Below are positions 44,238 to 57,290 of a stretch of DNA of 64,000 nucleotides, piece by piece; positions within the stretch are counted from its first letter, which is position 1, and every line of letters starts with the position of its first letter. Source of the DNA: Gnetum montanum (Eukaryota; Streptophyta; Gnetopsida; Gnetales; Gnetaceae); contig MNCI01033354.1 of the NCBI GenBank assembly GCA_015680685.1, forward strand, positions 1,044,641-1,108,640, read 5' to 3'. Made by a program: the position numbers and the translations under genes. Under the pieces are notes generated by a model. The model ran no database searches. It was not told where the DNA came from and saw only the letters and a list, made by a program, of their open reading frames with translations.

Positions 44238-45600
44238 TGCCTTGTCATAAGGGTTTAGGTGATTCTAAGTGGCGTAGTGCACGCTTGGTGTAGTGTACCA
44301 CCTTTACGAAGGATTTAGTTATTCACAAAAGTTTTTTTTGCTTACTACATTACTATGCCTGTCATAGGGCTATGTTTGTCATGTTGTCACATGGTTGCAT
44401 GTGCTTGTTCATTCACTATCTTACTACACTGTGCGTATCGTAGTTGTCACCCTTAAGTGTGCTTGTAATCGTTACGCTGTGTACCCGTTATGTTGCCTAA
44501 TGACTATGCTATGCTGTAAGTGCTACTTCATAATATCACCTATAATGCTCAACTCTGTTTTCTATTAAATAAAAATTTACGACTAGGAGGACATGTTATG
44601 CTACGTGCAAGTAAAGGTTACACTATGCTATATGTGAATAGATGACTATGCTACACCATATGTAAACTTCACTTGAACATAGTGCTAACATTTGATGTTT
44701 TGTTCAAGATCATGTTGAAGCCCATTTTGATTGTCTTAGAGATTGTACGAGTCTTGTGTTGTCTCAATGAACCAATGGCCAATGTTCCTCCTCCCCATGC
44801 ACGTGTGAGGTAGTAGGAAATCTAGTTTAGGGAGGGCACACGAGACTTCTTACAGTTCCTCCTCCACTATTTTAGTGTGATTGTTTGGTCACACTTATCA
44901 ACGGAGACAGTAGCCATAATCACAGAAACACTGTTTCCTAGGGAAAACTGGGGCATTCTAAAATTTTTGACTTATGGGTCAATCAGAGGTGAGTAGGCAG
45001 AAGGCTCCAACCAGTGCCCAAAAGGCTTGAGATGCTTAAATTGGATCTGGGACATGCCCAACATGCCTTATTAATAGCCTACCTATAGTGGTTTACAGAA
45101 TTCTTGGTAGTCCACAAGAATGGTATCTGGGTGCTACAAGACGGTAGTCAGATTTCTAAACCATGGATTTGCCAAGTCTTCTATACCACATGATCCCAAG
45201 ATCCCCTGGAAGCTATTGGAAAATCATTTTTGATGATGACCAGGGATCGGGTGGCATGTGCCTTTCATGCCCAAGACAGCATGGGAGAGGCACCCCCCAT
45301 TACCACAGGCAGCATGACAAGGGGAGAATGCCTCATTATAGAAACTATTGCAACTAGCTTGTAATGTAAGAGGTCTCGCCCTACCAATGAAACTCCCCGT
45401 ACAAACAAAGAGAGGGGGAAGAAGATGCAACTCAAAATTTGTAGAGTGCAGCTTTCAATTGGTAAGTGTATTTTTATTATTTGGCTAATGCTTGGTATGT
45501 TGTGCTACACTAGGTAATGTTGCATAGTGTAGCACTTGTTCTAAGTTAGTATAATCTTGCCTACTATGATCATGCTTTATTAGCAAAAGAAGAAGAAGAA
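44238..45600 (+). other. Segment K, right part, no supported gene
   Basis: Continues 33040-33636 beyond element E. It is rich in TATGCTAC/GTAGCATA-like words (44500-44660, 45490-45540) similar to the G LTR. The open frame at 45163-45357 has no recognisable family. Confidence 0.4.
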
Positions 45601-45618
45601 AAATAAGGGGAGGAAGAG

Positions 45619-46011
45619 GTGATGGCCCCTAAAACAAGGGTGACTAATGAATATGAAGAGGTTCTAACCGTAGACGAAAGGGCCCCGACTGACAAAGAAG
45701 GGGCCCCTACCGCAAAAGAAAGGGCTTTGGCTGATGAGGAAGAGGCCCCTGCTAATGAAGAGGAGTCCTATGTTGACAAAGAAAGGGCCCCAACTGATAA
45801 GGAAGAGGCCCCAGCTAATGAAGAAAGGGTCCCAGCCGATGAGGCAGAGGCCCCTGCTGATGACCCTTTTGCCAAGTGTAGTTCAGCACCGAAGGTGCAC
45901 ATGAGTATTGAGGATGCTGCTATGCTATTAGGTCAGTTGGAAGGAGAACCACCATTCCAAGAGAAGAAGAAAAGAAAAAAAAGAAAGATAGAAAGAGCCT
46001 TAGTTAGATGA
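45619..46011 (+). CDS. Acidic repeat ORF of segment K, function unknown
   Basis: Open frame of 130 codons; the second Met (45622) gives MAPKTRV, like the accessory ORFs of C and D. Residues 23-90 are a degenerate repeat of about 8 residues, of the form (E/K)(E/R)AP(A/T)(D/N)(E/K)E, very Glu/Ala/Pro-rich. The tail is Lys-rich (KKKRKKRKIE). No signal peptide or membrane segment. The last 15-20 codons overlap the left end of element F, so the original C-terminus is probably lost. Family unknown. Confidence 0.45.
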   Translation: MMAPKTRVTNEYEEVLTVDERAPTDKEGAPTAKERALADEEEAPANEEESYVDKERAPTDKEEAPANEERVPADEAEAPADDPFAKCSSAPKVHMSIEDAAMLLGQLEGEPPFQEKKKRKKRKIERALVR

Positions 46012-46970
46012 ATGTCTTCAAGCATGGATAACATGTCTTTCTAGCCTCATAACTAGTGCTTGTAGCCCGTTATTGTGTCTAAGGGATATACTTTGAATCC
46101 TTGTGTTTTTTTGTTTTATTTTTAATAGGAACCACACCATGCAAAGATGTTCTTCCTTTAATGGTCAACAGTAGGAGTGGTGAGAGACCAATAGAGAAGA
46201 AGCATAAAGCTTGAGAAAGAAGTTAGGAAGAGAATACAATAAGTTCCCTGGAAGTCATACACTTTTTCATTCCTTCTTGGTCTGTTTCGAGTCTGTTAAG
46301 TAGCTAGATATTTGGTTACTTTTAATTTCAATTAGAATGATCTCATGTTCCTAAGATGTAGAGCATCTATAGAATAGATGGAATGGATAGATGTTGTGGA
46401 TCCACTACTTGCTATCATGAGAAAATTAACTTGTTAATAGAGGTAATAATCCAAAGAAAAAAATTTGATCATTTAGCAAATCAATCATTACATTAATAGC
46501 TACATTCTTTCACTCCCATTATTAATAGTAGTATTGGAAAAATTAGAGATTCCCTAGAAAATAAGATAAAGTACTAAAAAATAAGATAAAAGAAAAGGAA
46601 AAAGATAAAAAATAATTAATAAAATAGTCAAAAAATAAAAACATATGAAAAATAGTGTAAAATATAAAGGTGAAAAATATGGGTTAGTCTTCACAAGATA
46701 TCAATAAGAATGACCATCTTTTCCATGACTGAGTTGAGAGGATGAGATCTGAAAAATAAAGCATGCTTGTTTGGAGGTGTTATTATTGTTGGTTACTCTT
46801 GGTTTGAGGAAATTTTTCACTTACTAGATGTTAACCAATATTCATTTTTTTTTGGGTTTGAAGGATGATATGGTTATGGAATTAGGAGAAAAATTTGTAT
46901 GAATGATATAAGGTGCTTTCCATAACATTTGGAATTTAGTACGTTGAGGTACATGCATGGGGTTCTTATA
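45970..46970 (-). other. 3' region of element F, no supported gene
   Basis: It aligns with B 8030-8900 on the same strand (GCCTTAGTTAGA, GCTTGTAGCCC, ACCACACCATGCAAAGA). A/T-rich simple sequence lies at 46555-46680. Confidence 0.6.
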
Positions 46971-46979
46971 GAAGACCAT

Positions 46980-47802
46980 ATTGCTAGGTTAAAACTTAAC
47001 ACTCTATATCTAGGCATCATGATGTTATTTGACATGTGCCTTATGCACTTCATTCATAGTTAAAGCTACTTGTTGGTTTTCATCTAGCACATTCAATGTC
47101 ATGAGGTGTTCTCATTATGCTAGATCGAGGTCGAGGTCAAGTTCAAGCTCAAAAGTAGTTACAAGTGTATGGAGCTTAGCTTGGATTGGAAGTTTAGGTA
47201 AATTTTTGTACACCAACTCATAAGGGGAATACCCTATAGGAAGTTTTCATGTGGATTGATAAGCCCATAGAGAATCATTGAGTTTCTTGCTTTAGTCATT
47301 CCTATATTTACTGATTATACATGTTAGTATTTGGGTTATCTCCCTATTAGTAACTTTAGCTTAACCATTAGCTTAGGGATGATAGGGATTTATGAGTTTA
47401 TGCTACATCCCCAAGCATTGCATCAATTTTCAAAAAGTAGCCCCTATAAAATGAGTCCTATTATTAGAAATAAATTCTCTCACAACACCAAACTTATTTA
47501 TCATATTTTGTTAAAACAAAGTATGCTACAGTGGAAGATGAATAATTGGTAACAATTGTAGCTTTAGCACACTTAGTGTAGTAGTTAATAGATACAATAA
47601 TTTGCACCTTTCTATTAGACATGGGAGTGATGGATCCCTAAAAATGATGAGCCAAAAGTACCTTTCCATGAGGATCTTCATGGTGATCCTCTTACCTACA
47701 TAATGACCCCTACAATAACCTTCATGAGCATCTTGGAGGATTCATAGTTGATGAGCATCCTACATGCATCATGACACTAAGCCATCAACACAAACCTTGT
47801 AG
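46980..47802 (-). pseudogene. Integrase remnant of element F
   Basis: Pieces in order: VCVDGL and zinc-domain remnants (47800-47660), PMSNRKVQIIV (about 47625-47590), SNNRTHF with second Asp replaced by Asn (about 47470), YHP...NG (about 47380), and KLNDSLWAYQST...LPIGYSPYE (47285-47220). A deletion between the FRDP and PMSN segments removes the first catalytic Asp. The C-terminal Glu is Lys. Confidence 0.65.
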
Positions 47803-50340
47803 TGTTACATCTCATCTAGATACATTATTTATGGTCATATGCTTACAATTTATACATTACATGTAGTCTCAGTGGGTTATCAAGGATAAGTTAGTTTAGT
47901 ATGATTGCACTTTGGATGTTATGAGGCTTTCATTTTTATGTTATGATAATGATGTATTTACATGCTTAAGTAACGTGATTATGTATACTAGCTATGTGTG
48001 ATGTGTTAGATAGGTGATGTTGCTAGCAAGGGTGTTGGATTGGGGTATAAGAATGCCTATTCGGTATGCATTTAAGTTTTACATGCAATTTTAGTATTTA
48101 TGAATTTGAGCTATAGTGCTATGTTGTGTGATGCTTGGGTGCAAATTTGGCATGTGAAGATGTAGAGAGTTTGATAAGGATCTCATAGGTTCAAATGGAT
48201 TTTGATTTAGAGTTTTGGTATGTTTGTTATGCATGATTAAATTTCATAGCATTAGTTGTAGAGGAAAAAATAATAAAGAATTCAAAAGTAAAAGTAAAAC
48301 GTCAACTCACATTAGGTGAGAAAAGAAGTGCATCATTGTTTTTTTGTTGAATAAAAAGCATATAGTAAAAAGTATAGTTTACATTTTTATTCTTTCCCCA
48401 CTGCCCCACCCTCATTTACCCATAAAAATTGGGTTTTGGGTTTCTTTTTTTTTTTTTTTCTGAGAAAATAGAAATGAATGAGAGCATGTTTTCTTCAATT
48501 TTTTTTCTTCTCTCTGCTTTTGTTTCACATTTTTAAGAATTTCAAGCCTTGTGGATGGATTTTTCTCTACTCTAAACCTAGAGTTGGGATTGCTATAGTT
48601 GTATCTAAATGGGTGTAAAACTTGTTCAGAGCAAGACAAATTCCTGCTGGAGTTTTGAAGATTTTATGCTTGTTTCGAACTTTTTGCCACAACCATTTTA
48701 ATTAGTGGGTCATCTTTACCTTTTCCCTATATTTTTGTGCTAGATTAGTGTATATGATCATGTGATTTGGGTATGTGGGGTGGATAGTTCAACAATTGAA
48801 CGTCAACATCTTATTTTGCCTATTTCCTTAAATTGTACAGTTTTGGTTACGAATTGTTTAGTAATATATATGCAATGTATGGTATGATATGGTCTTGTGG
48901 AACATGATATGTGATGTTGATGAGACTAGTATGATTGGAATATTATATTTTTAGGGCCTATTAAATATTTAATATTGTTAATTCTTATTTTCTTAATCAA
49001 ACTTTGGATGTGCATAACTTTGCTTCGAGGAGTTCAATTTAGGTGAAATTAGTGTCGTTGGGATCATCTTGGAAAGTATTTCTAACTGTGGAATTAGTTT
49101 TCTCTTTAGGCATATATCATTTTTGAGGTTATTATACCAATCATTTTTTTGGAATTACATGTAGTTCGAGAACTAGTATTATGGCACAAAAATTTGTTTG
49201 TTGAATTATGGTATTATTATCATGGAATGAATGTGACTATTAGGTGTGGATATATGTGGTTATGTTATGTTTTTTTGAAGGTGTTGGCTTACGCTAATTG
49301 GAATTTGTACATGTCTTCGCAACGATGCTTGTGACAGTCATTGGTAGGTGGTGTTAGCATGAGGGTGTGAACTGATTAATGATGATGCATCTTGGAGGTA
49401 GTATGGATTGACCCTCACTATGATGCATTAGTGAGGCTCTTGTCTTAGGCCTCATCTTAAGAATGGGAGAGCATAGGTGTGTTCGTCCCTACGATTGGTA
49501 TGTGACATAGGTGTGTTTGTCCCTATCACTAGTCCCCTAGAAGGCTAGTGGTTGCAAGTCATAGGTTGAAAAACCCTAACATCAGTTGGATAAATAAAAG
49601 ACTAATAAAAGATCTATAGGCAATGGTTGTTATAAGTACTCATGACAATGTTTCACATGCTACACTGAGTGTGGATATGCTAGCAACCACATGGGCTATG
49701 TATATGATAGTATTGGTTTATGAGTCATATTGCTAATAACATACATTATGATTGGATTATGATTGTGTGAGTCATGGATTGTTTCATGGTATAGCGTAGG
49801 TATGATGGCATAAGCATGATAGTGAAAAAGCATGTGATGTGGTGTAACGAATAGATGATAGATTATGTTATACCATGGCTTTATCTATGATTGTATCATA
49901 GTCATCTATCTTCTTCGATAATGATTATGCTAGTGTTGTCTTGTACCCCACTCCTCTCCTCCAATGTAGCACTTGTTGATCATCTAGTAGGGGAAGTGTA
50001 AGGGCTTCCCACTTAGTTGTGTACTAACTTTATTTAATTATACGTGAAAGGCGTAAGAGCCCAGATGAGCATGGAGAGGAAGATTAGAGAATCAAAAAAT
50101 ATTTAGTTCTTGGTTGATGTATATTTCCATGTATAGTAGTATGGACTATGTATAATTCTATGAAACTCTTTGTACTCTTATATATGTGTGTTGGAAACTG
50201 TTTGGGATGCAATCACAAATGAATGCCTTGAACAAGGTTTAGGTGCTCGCTAGTCTCTAGTAGCACCAAGGCCCAGATACCTCCAAATAGACTTAGCAGT
50301 TAAACATGAGTATGTGTTTGCTGTTGTGAATGTTAAAATA
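47803..50340 (+). repeat. Left part of the LTR of element H
   Basis: It contains phrases typical of Del/Tekay-type LTRs: GCATAGGTGTGTTCGTCCCTA at 49473-49493, repeated as a close variant at about 49510-49530. No coding potential. An AT-rich run with T(19) lies at 48443-48460. The right border is uncertain. Confidence 0.45.
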
Positions 50341-53200
50341 GTTAGGTTGCATATAAAACTGTAATTGACTATCATGAAAGAGATTCGGCCAACTTTGTAA
50401 AGTACCATGAGGTGTTGGAGATTCCTATTTTATTCAATCATTTAGTCTATAAATTCCTTACAATACCTAACAAATAAAATTTTGCAAAAGCCATTTGAAC
50501 ACAACTCTGCCAATCTGCTCTTAATTTCCCCTAAAAAGAGAAAGTTCCACAAGAAAACTAGAAATAGAGCAAGATTCAATGAAAAGAGAAAGAAAAGAAA
50601 GAAAATTTATGTAAAAATATTAAATATTTAAGGTAAATTGATATGAGAAAACACTTCACAATAAATTTATTATTAATTCAATATCAATGAATTGTTCAAA
50701 TTGTCTAGGCTCAAGCAAGAGATTTCTTAAAGACAATCCTCCTATACTACCAAAAATTGTTGTGTAAACCACCACATACGAGTCTCTATTTTGGCTAAAT
50801 AATAGTTTTCAATGATTGCATACAACAGAGCTTTCAAAGATTTGATAATTTTTGATTGAAATACAAAGGGAATATACTTTAAAAATCAAAATGCTATTTT
50901 AGTCCTATCAAAATACCAAAGATTTTTTAAACCCTCTAGACTATTGAATTTCTCAACTAGCTTGTCTATAGCAAAGGCTCTCTTGTATCAATCCTAATAG
51001 TAGCCTTAAACATTGCATAATAATAAAATTCTCTATTAAATTACTCTTGAGGCTTTCCAGCATGAGCTCTTCTATGACAAATCTTAATAGGAGTCTACTA
51101 TCATACAACAAAGAACTATAAAAGTAATCTAAAAATCCTAAATTTAAATGCCAAGCATGATACTACCTAACCCCCTAGCTAAGCAGCTAAAACAAAATAG
51201 GAAAGAATGAACTCATAGGATTGAAACAAAGTAGCCAAAATGATGTCTTTAGCAAGCCATCTTACAAGAAATCTTCAAATTTCTTCTTTCCAAAAATCTT
51301 CTCCCCTCATTTCTATCTTTGAAGCCTTTTTATAGTGGCCTTANAAAACTCTTCTCCCCTCATTTCTATCTTTGAAGCCTTTTTATAGTGGCCTTAGGTA
51401 GTTACAACAATCATGAGAGGTTGAGGGTGAGTAACAAATATCTAGAAGTTTTAATTTTAACCACATAAGGAGTTACAACTTCCATGGGAAGTTTCAATTC
51501 TCATAGAAAATAAATTAATATTTACCAAATGTGCATAAATCTTCCCTTTTTCCTAAATCATAATATGAATATCTTTTAAAAGTGTTACTCCAATGTTAAA
51601 TTAATCTCCTCTATAATACACCAAAGTGTTCCAATTGATGATGAAATTAAGTGATTTTGTCTTGGCAGCTCATCCATGCAACAGCCAGTCCTTGTGGTAA
51701 TAGGGCCAACTTTCAAGGCTAATGAAACATTTATTTTAATAAAATTATGTCAAGTCCCATAGTCTCAAAGGTGTAAACATCATTACAGCAATCAGTAGCT
51801 TCTTCACACCAACAATGGAGGTCGCATTTACACATATTTGATGTGGTGTTTAGCTTCTTGTGCAATTAATTTTCCCAAATTCATTGTAACATGCTTAAGC
51901 TTGTGCTTCCCACAAAAGTTTAATGAGATCCCCAACTACACACATGCAATGGAAACTACCAAGTGGAAATGACAAAGAACCAACACAAGAAACATCTAGA
52001 AGAACAGTGGTGAGTGACAGAGAAAAGTGTAGGTCATTGAAGCATTCTTTAACTAAACCCTAATACTTGGCTTTGTAAATGGATCAGTTACAAGTACTAA
52101 TATGATTTGCATCTATGTAGAAATCAGTTAAGAGGTTCTAGTGTTGAGAAGGCTTAGATTAAATGCGTGATTGGGATTTCTATTGCTAGTTTATCTTGTG
52201 CTAGTATAAAGTAAAGAATCAATGGTATTCACCATTGTTGGAGATTACAATGCAAAATCTATTTTTAATTTCCACTAATAGCGCATAGGAATTCATCATG
52301 GAATATATGCCTTTGGTTTTTCATCATTTGTTAACTAGGGGGAAGATCATTGTTCCATTGTATGTCACCATGATAGGCTTGGCCAAAAAGGCTGAATACA
52401 TTTTCTTCATTAGGAATTGCAACTACCACCAATCTAGATTTGTGATCATTTTCCTTAATTAAATGATTTTTTTGCCCAAGTTATACTAGGATCTCTTTCC
52501 TCTTGCAATAGCATTTTCTATTTCGATCTTGCAATAACCTAAATTTCTAAATTTTATCTTTACTTTTCATTGTTATAAAGATAATAGCATAGCAAATTCT
52601 AAAATGATGATTTTGAATCATCAAACTAGATTCAAAATCAATTGAATAATTTGCTAACAGTTTAACAAAATTTTCAAAATTTATCAACAAGAGATAGCTA
52701 TTATCTAATTTTACTTATAAAGTCCTATTGGGTAAAGTATATTTTTATTCTCTTATCAGCAATGGCTTCATCTTGTATACATCACAAAATTTTTAAAGAT
52801 TTTCTTAAAGATACAATTGCTTTGGTAGTTGGTTGCAAGAAAATGGATGAAAATTTTTACAGTGAATTGGATTTTTCCAAATTAGTAAAGATAACTTTGC
52901 CTTTAAAGATGACTTAGATGATGAACCAGTATTTGTTACTTTGTACATTTCACCCTCATGAGAAAAAGAATTAAATTTTGTAGTGTCTTTGTGATGAATG
53001 TTGTGTCCTTTTTCCAAAATGTTGAGTCCTCAATAGTAATTTTAACATTGGCAAAAAAGAACAAATCATTATAAAAATCACTCAATATGCTTTTTTATAA
53101 CCATGAATCAAAGAAATTTATTATTGAACTTACACCTCCTAAACCATTCAACTCCATGCCCAAAGCATCTTTCTACTCCATTAAATGGCCAAAATGTGTT
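50340..53200. other. Unassigned AT-rich stretch inside the H LTR
   Basis: No gene or known element recognised. A minus-strand TATA-like CTATAAAAAGGCTTC at about 51370-51385 resembles the promoter layout of element L, so an LTR of an L-like element is possible. Short minus-strand frame 53017-52805 is Ser/Lys-rich and unrecognised. A 46-bp duplication flanks the N at 51344 (51298-51343 and 51351-51396), which looks like an assembly join. Confidence 0.35.
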
Positions 53201-53446
53201 AACAATGTGATGATGATATTTATGTGTTTGTATCTTGTGAGCTAGAGATATTCAATTTTATAAATTGAAATGTATGTTTAGTTTTTGTTTGGCATGAGAT
53301 TTTTGTGTAGTATGACCATCCTTAACTTAACGTATTTTTGTATACATCATAAGTTTTTAATTTTTCATGCTTTCATTGTGTTATTACTAGTGATCCTAGA
53401 CATCACCCTACCCTAGCTAGGTGTGGTAGGGTGGGGTGTTACATTA

Positions 53447-53460
53447 TGGTATCAGAGCTA
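53447..53460 (+). other. Primer binding site of element H (tRNA-iMet)
   Basis: TGGTATCAGAGCTA, three bases after the LTR end TGTTACA. This is the standard primer site complementary to initiator tRNA-Met, used by many plant LTR elements. Confidence 0.9.
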
Positions 53461-53519
53461 GTTTACTTCAATGTTGTATGATGTTTAGGGTACTCATCCA
53501 TCTATGATTTCATGTTACA

Positions 53520-54182
53520 AATATGTATATTAGATGTGGTCATGATCCTGGTGGGGCCTATAGTTCAAAAGGACCTAATGATAGATAGGAGTAACCTCAT
53601 CAAACATCTAGGTAGTGGTCTTGCAAATAGGCAACTAGATCTTATACAATAGCTATTATAGATCCTATAGTAGCATGTTGTAGCTAATGATGCTCCCATT
53701 CCCATGGTCAGGGAAGTGGAAAGTGGTAGTGGTAGTGGAGGCTTAAGAGAATTAAACATGTAACCTATCAATAAGAAACTGGTAGAGTAGTTTTGGAAGT
53801 TGGGACCTCCTAAATTTGATGGCACTGAGGATTCCACTATAGCTACATAATGGTTGGAGGAATTACAAAAGGCTTTTGATTTGATGGGCTATTCATTAGT
53901 TTAGCAGACTCGCTTGATAGTTTATCAATTGGTTGGTACTGCCTAGCATTGTTAGATGACTAAAGAGTAAGCTAAGGGATGGATTGGCCAAGAGGTGGTA
54001 TGGGATGATTTTTTTATAGCTTTTCAAGCTTGTTATGTGTCTACCTAACATGCTCAGGCTAAGGAGGTTGAGTTCTATCATTTGTATCAAGGTATTTTAT
54101 CTATGGCAAAGTATGATGCTTGTTTCTCTAATTTTAGTAGTTATGTACAACAAATGTAAACACATGCTCAAGCACAGGCGAA
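53520..54182 (+). pseudogene. Chromovirus gag fragment of element H
   Basis: Plus-strand reading gives PPKFDGTEDSTIAT-WLEELQKAF (about 53805-53875), then HWMTKE-AKGW and the WDDFFIAFQACYVST segment (about 54002-54045). This is the capsid region of chromovirus gag. Stops are frequent, and the domain is cut at 54182 by F sequence. Confidence 0.7.
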
Positions 54183-54752
54183 GTTACCTTGGATTTCTAT
54201 GTAGTGTTTGGCTTGGTGAAGAAATATTATTTCTTCTTATTTTCCCATTCCTATGGAGTTTCTTGAATGAGAAGATAAGAAAAGAAATCATTGTACTAGT
54301 TGGTATCCTTAGAAATCTAAACATCAAGCGATTTAGCAAAGAGGAGTTGATTTGGGAATTGATTAGATATAGGCTTCTCATCTTCTTTACTATCCCATCG
54401 TAATTGACATAAGTAATTAGAAAAATAATTCTTAGTATTCTTCTTGTCCACCATTGTAAGATTGAAATCCTATAAAATTACTAGCCACCATATGACATGG
54501 GGGCTCACTGTTGGCTTATTCATCAGGAAATAGATATCATTGTGATCTATGTACATATAGATTTTGTATCCAAGCACATAGTGCTTGAATTTTTCTAAGT
54601 ACACCACCACCATGAGCTTCTTCTTAGTGGTGGTATAATTTTGTTATGCACCAACAATGCTTCTACTCATACAATAGATATTTTATAGACATTTTTGATC
54701 ATCCAATTATGTGAGCACTGCTCCCAATGCATAATTTGATGCATTTTTTATT
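54183..54752 (-). pseudogene. RNase H and linker of element F
   Basis: The minus strand reads ASNYALGAVL (about 54735-54705), KKKLMVVVYLEKFKHYVL, an HNDIYFLMNKPTVSPHV segment, and DFNLTMVDKK. The linker to integrase follows (EDEKPISNQFPNQLLFAKS, then ENKKKYFFTKPNTT) down to 54183. Stops are present. Confidence 0.72.
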
Positions 54753-54757
54753 ATGTG
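54753..54757. other. Target site duplication ATGTG, left copy
   Basis: ATGTG also directly follows element C at 61887-61891. Confidence 0.9.
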
Positions 54758-55568
54758 TGATGAATCGCGATTTGCGAGGCCCTGATATCAGGTACATGAT
54801 ATCGTGGCCTAGATATGATATCATATACACGATATTGTGATTCCTATGTTAGCCTATAAATATAGCACTTAGGTGCATAGTTGATAGTTTTTAGTCAAGT
54901 TCTTTTCTTTCTAGTTCTTTTGGTAGTTTAGTTTTCAGTTTGCAGTTTCTTCTTTTCAAGCTAGTTATTCCTAGTGCATGCCCATAGTATGACATTTGTA
55001 ATTGCATGGCACCTTTGTTTGAGTGTGATGTACTTGGACACATGCATGACTAGCGATAAAGATTGAGATTACTTTCATCATTGCAGCATTCACTTAGATT
55101 AATTTTTGTTGTTTTAATTATTTAATGCCTTCTATAGTTAACAGTTCGATTTATTGTTATTTACTTTTCTTGTCATTAAGTGGAATGTGTACACCTTAAT
55201 TACAACCATTTAAGTGTGAATACTTGGCACACCCAATAGTAATCCCATGAAGTCTAAGACATGTATGGATGGTTAAGGATGGATACCATTACCATAGGCT
55301 AATTTAGGTTTTTCTTCCATTATTAGTTTAGTTAATTTATCTTTTTTGTTATCAGAAGTAACATAGAATTAGCATAACATCATATGCCTCACTCTAGACT
55401 AAACCATATGTGATAAAGCTACTACTAGTCTAGGTGGGAAGACAATGGATTGTGAACAATGTATAACTATCTAGGTGCCACAACTAGTCCATCTATAGAG
55501 TTCAACTAGATCGCACGTACACGCTCATATTCGTATGGTTGAGTGTAGGGGTACCTCATCGCTCACCA
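54758..55568 (+). repeat. 5' LTR of element C
   Basis: 811 bp, TGATGAATCG...CTCACCA. U3 holds GATATC at 54784, 54798 and 54817, then a TATA box CTATAAATATAG at 54854-54865. Strongly similar to 61091-61886; a 15-bp difference lies near 55285. Confidence 0.92.
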
Positions 55569-55569
55569 T

Positions 55570-55587
55570 TGGCACCATTACCAGGGA
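55570..55587 (+). other. Primer binding site of element C (tRNA-Asp type)
   Basis: TGGCACCATTACCAGGGA differs from TGGCGCCGTTGCCGGGGA only by four G-to-A changes, three of them in CpG context. Confidence 0.85.
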
Positions 55588-55693
55588 TGTTGCTAGTTAT
55601 CTAGATTAGTTATATTACACAAGATCACGATAAAAGGGTATTAATGATATATCTTTCCAGAATTATTCAAACACACACCACAAATCAACAACA

Positions 55694-57290
55694 ATGTCTC
55701 ACTCACATGAAAATGATTATGAACTGTATAGTGCATTTATTCATTGGAGAACTAACAAAATATACAATGAAGAAGATTAGAGTGATCCATCTTATGAAGG
55801 GATTTTTCATGACCATGGCCACCCTAACGACACTCAAAGACTACATTCACCTAAGGTAGACAATCTTGAAGAAGATGACATCAATTCTAAACTAGGGGAG
55901 GCCTCAAGGCCTAAGACCTCCTCAGTACTTAGAAATGATAAACCAAGGGACCTTGAGGAACATTATAGAAGCCATGGCTATCCTAGTAGTTCCTCCTTTT
56001 CATCTTCCCCCTCAACTTCAATGTCTAGTTTTGACAAAGATGAATGTAGGTATAGAGATAGAGCTCCACAAAAGGGTCAGAATAAAAGAAAAAATTGAAC
56101 TAACAGGCACACTCAAGGTCATCATCATGAACACAAGCCCCATCATCACCATCGATCAAATCAAGATTTTAATCACAACTTGTTTGATGATGATAAACCC
56201 CTATTAGTCCCTAAAATCCTAACGCACATCACATAGGCCATTAAGATATCTCACAGGCATTGTAAGAAGAGTTGAATACCCAAGCTTGACCTAAATAATA
56301 TTCCAAAATTTATAGGAGGCTATGATTCAGATCTGCAACATCATTTACAAGCCTTTCATGATGCTTGTGTGCTCAACAATGTGGATAGTAAATGACAAAA
56401 GCTTAATCTCTTTCCTAGGATACTAATCAATAAAGTCAAAATGTGGTATAGATCACTGGAACCAAATTCAATCAGATGATGGTCAAGCATGTTAGAACTT
56501 TTCAATAAAAGATACAAATCCAAAGATGGAAACAAGAACAGGAACCCTTGGACATGACCTTAGATAGATACTATGCCTTACCAAATAAATGTCCAAGTTA
56601 TAGGTTCTTCAAGAAAGAGCAAATACTCCACATTATAGATGGGCTTAGCAATGAAACAAGGATGAACCTTGGAGAGTATGCCCGAGGAAAATTATATAAG
56701 CTCCAAGCCCAACAAGTCAAAGAACTAACAGAGCATTTGACAAAAGAAGAGAGAGAATTATCTAAATGGGAGAATGCCAAAGCATTTGAGTGGGACCCAA
56801 CTCTAGAAACAAAAAAGATCTAGAACTACAAGGAAGAGGAAGCAACCAATTCTAAAAGGGTGATACAGTCCCAACCTTTGCCAATACAGAAATCAATAGA
56901 TGAAATTAAGACAAAGAATAACAAGATGACCACATGGAAAAATGAACAAAGTGTGAACTTAGAAGACATTGTCGAGGAAAGGGTCATCCAAAATAAACTT
57001 GGTAATCAAAACAAACAGAGGGAACAAAAATCATAAATAGTTAAGAACATTGTTTGGCAACTAGAGAGAATGGCTAACGGTAACGAGGCCAAAGGCTCAA
57101 CTACAGATAATGAGGATGGATGTGATGTCTATTTATATGACCATCCAAAGGGCCATTGCCTAGTCTTGTCACATTTATATGAGCATTGGGCAGGGAAGAT
57201 ACACCCAAAATTGGTACAAAGGTATTGGTTTAGGTGCATCCCTATTTCCAAAGGTAATTATGGACAACCCCATAACCCATTGTGATATCT
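55694..57290 (+). pseudogene. Gag of element C
   Basis: The ATG at 55694 starts MSHSHENDYELY. The capsid helix region is open at 56548-56823 (YYALPNKCPSYRF, LHIIDGLSNETRMNLGEYARG, then TEHLTKEERELSKWENA). The acidic linker with YDHPKGHCLV lies at about 57130-57170. Stops and shifts break the earlier part. Confidence 0.75.

Larger units (their letters stand above)
47803..54182 (+). mobile_element. Element H, chromovirus fragment inserted in F
   Basis: A 5' LTR (from about 47803, TGTTACATC, to 53443, GGGGTGTTACA), a tRNA-iMet primer site and part of gag. It interrupts the RNase H-integrase linker of F: flanking F sequence resumes at 54183. No H pol or 3' LTR is present, so it was truncated at insertion or later. 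The LTR span is far too long and probably contains other sequence (50340-53200). GTTAC occurs at both borders (47804-47808, 54183-54187). Confidence 0.6.

Noticed and set aside
53396-53460. TGGTATCAGAGC region as a tRNA-Met gene
   Set aside because: Only the primer-site complement is present; no cloverleaf surrounds it.
47804-54187. GTTAC at both borders of H as a target site duplication
   Set aside because: H lacks a 3' LTR, so a canonical duplication is not expected; five bases can match by chance, and it overlaps the putative LTR start.
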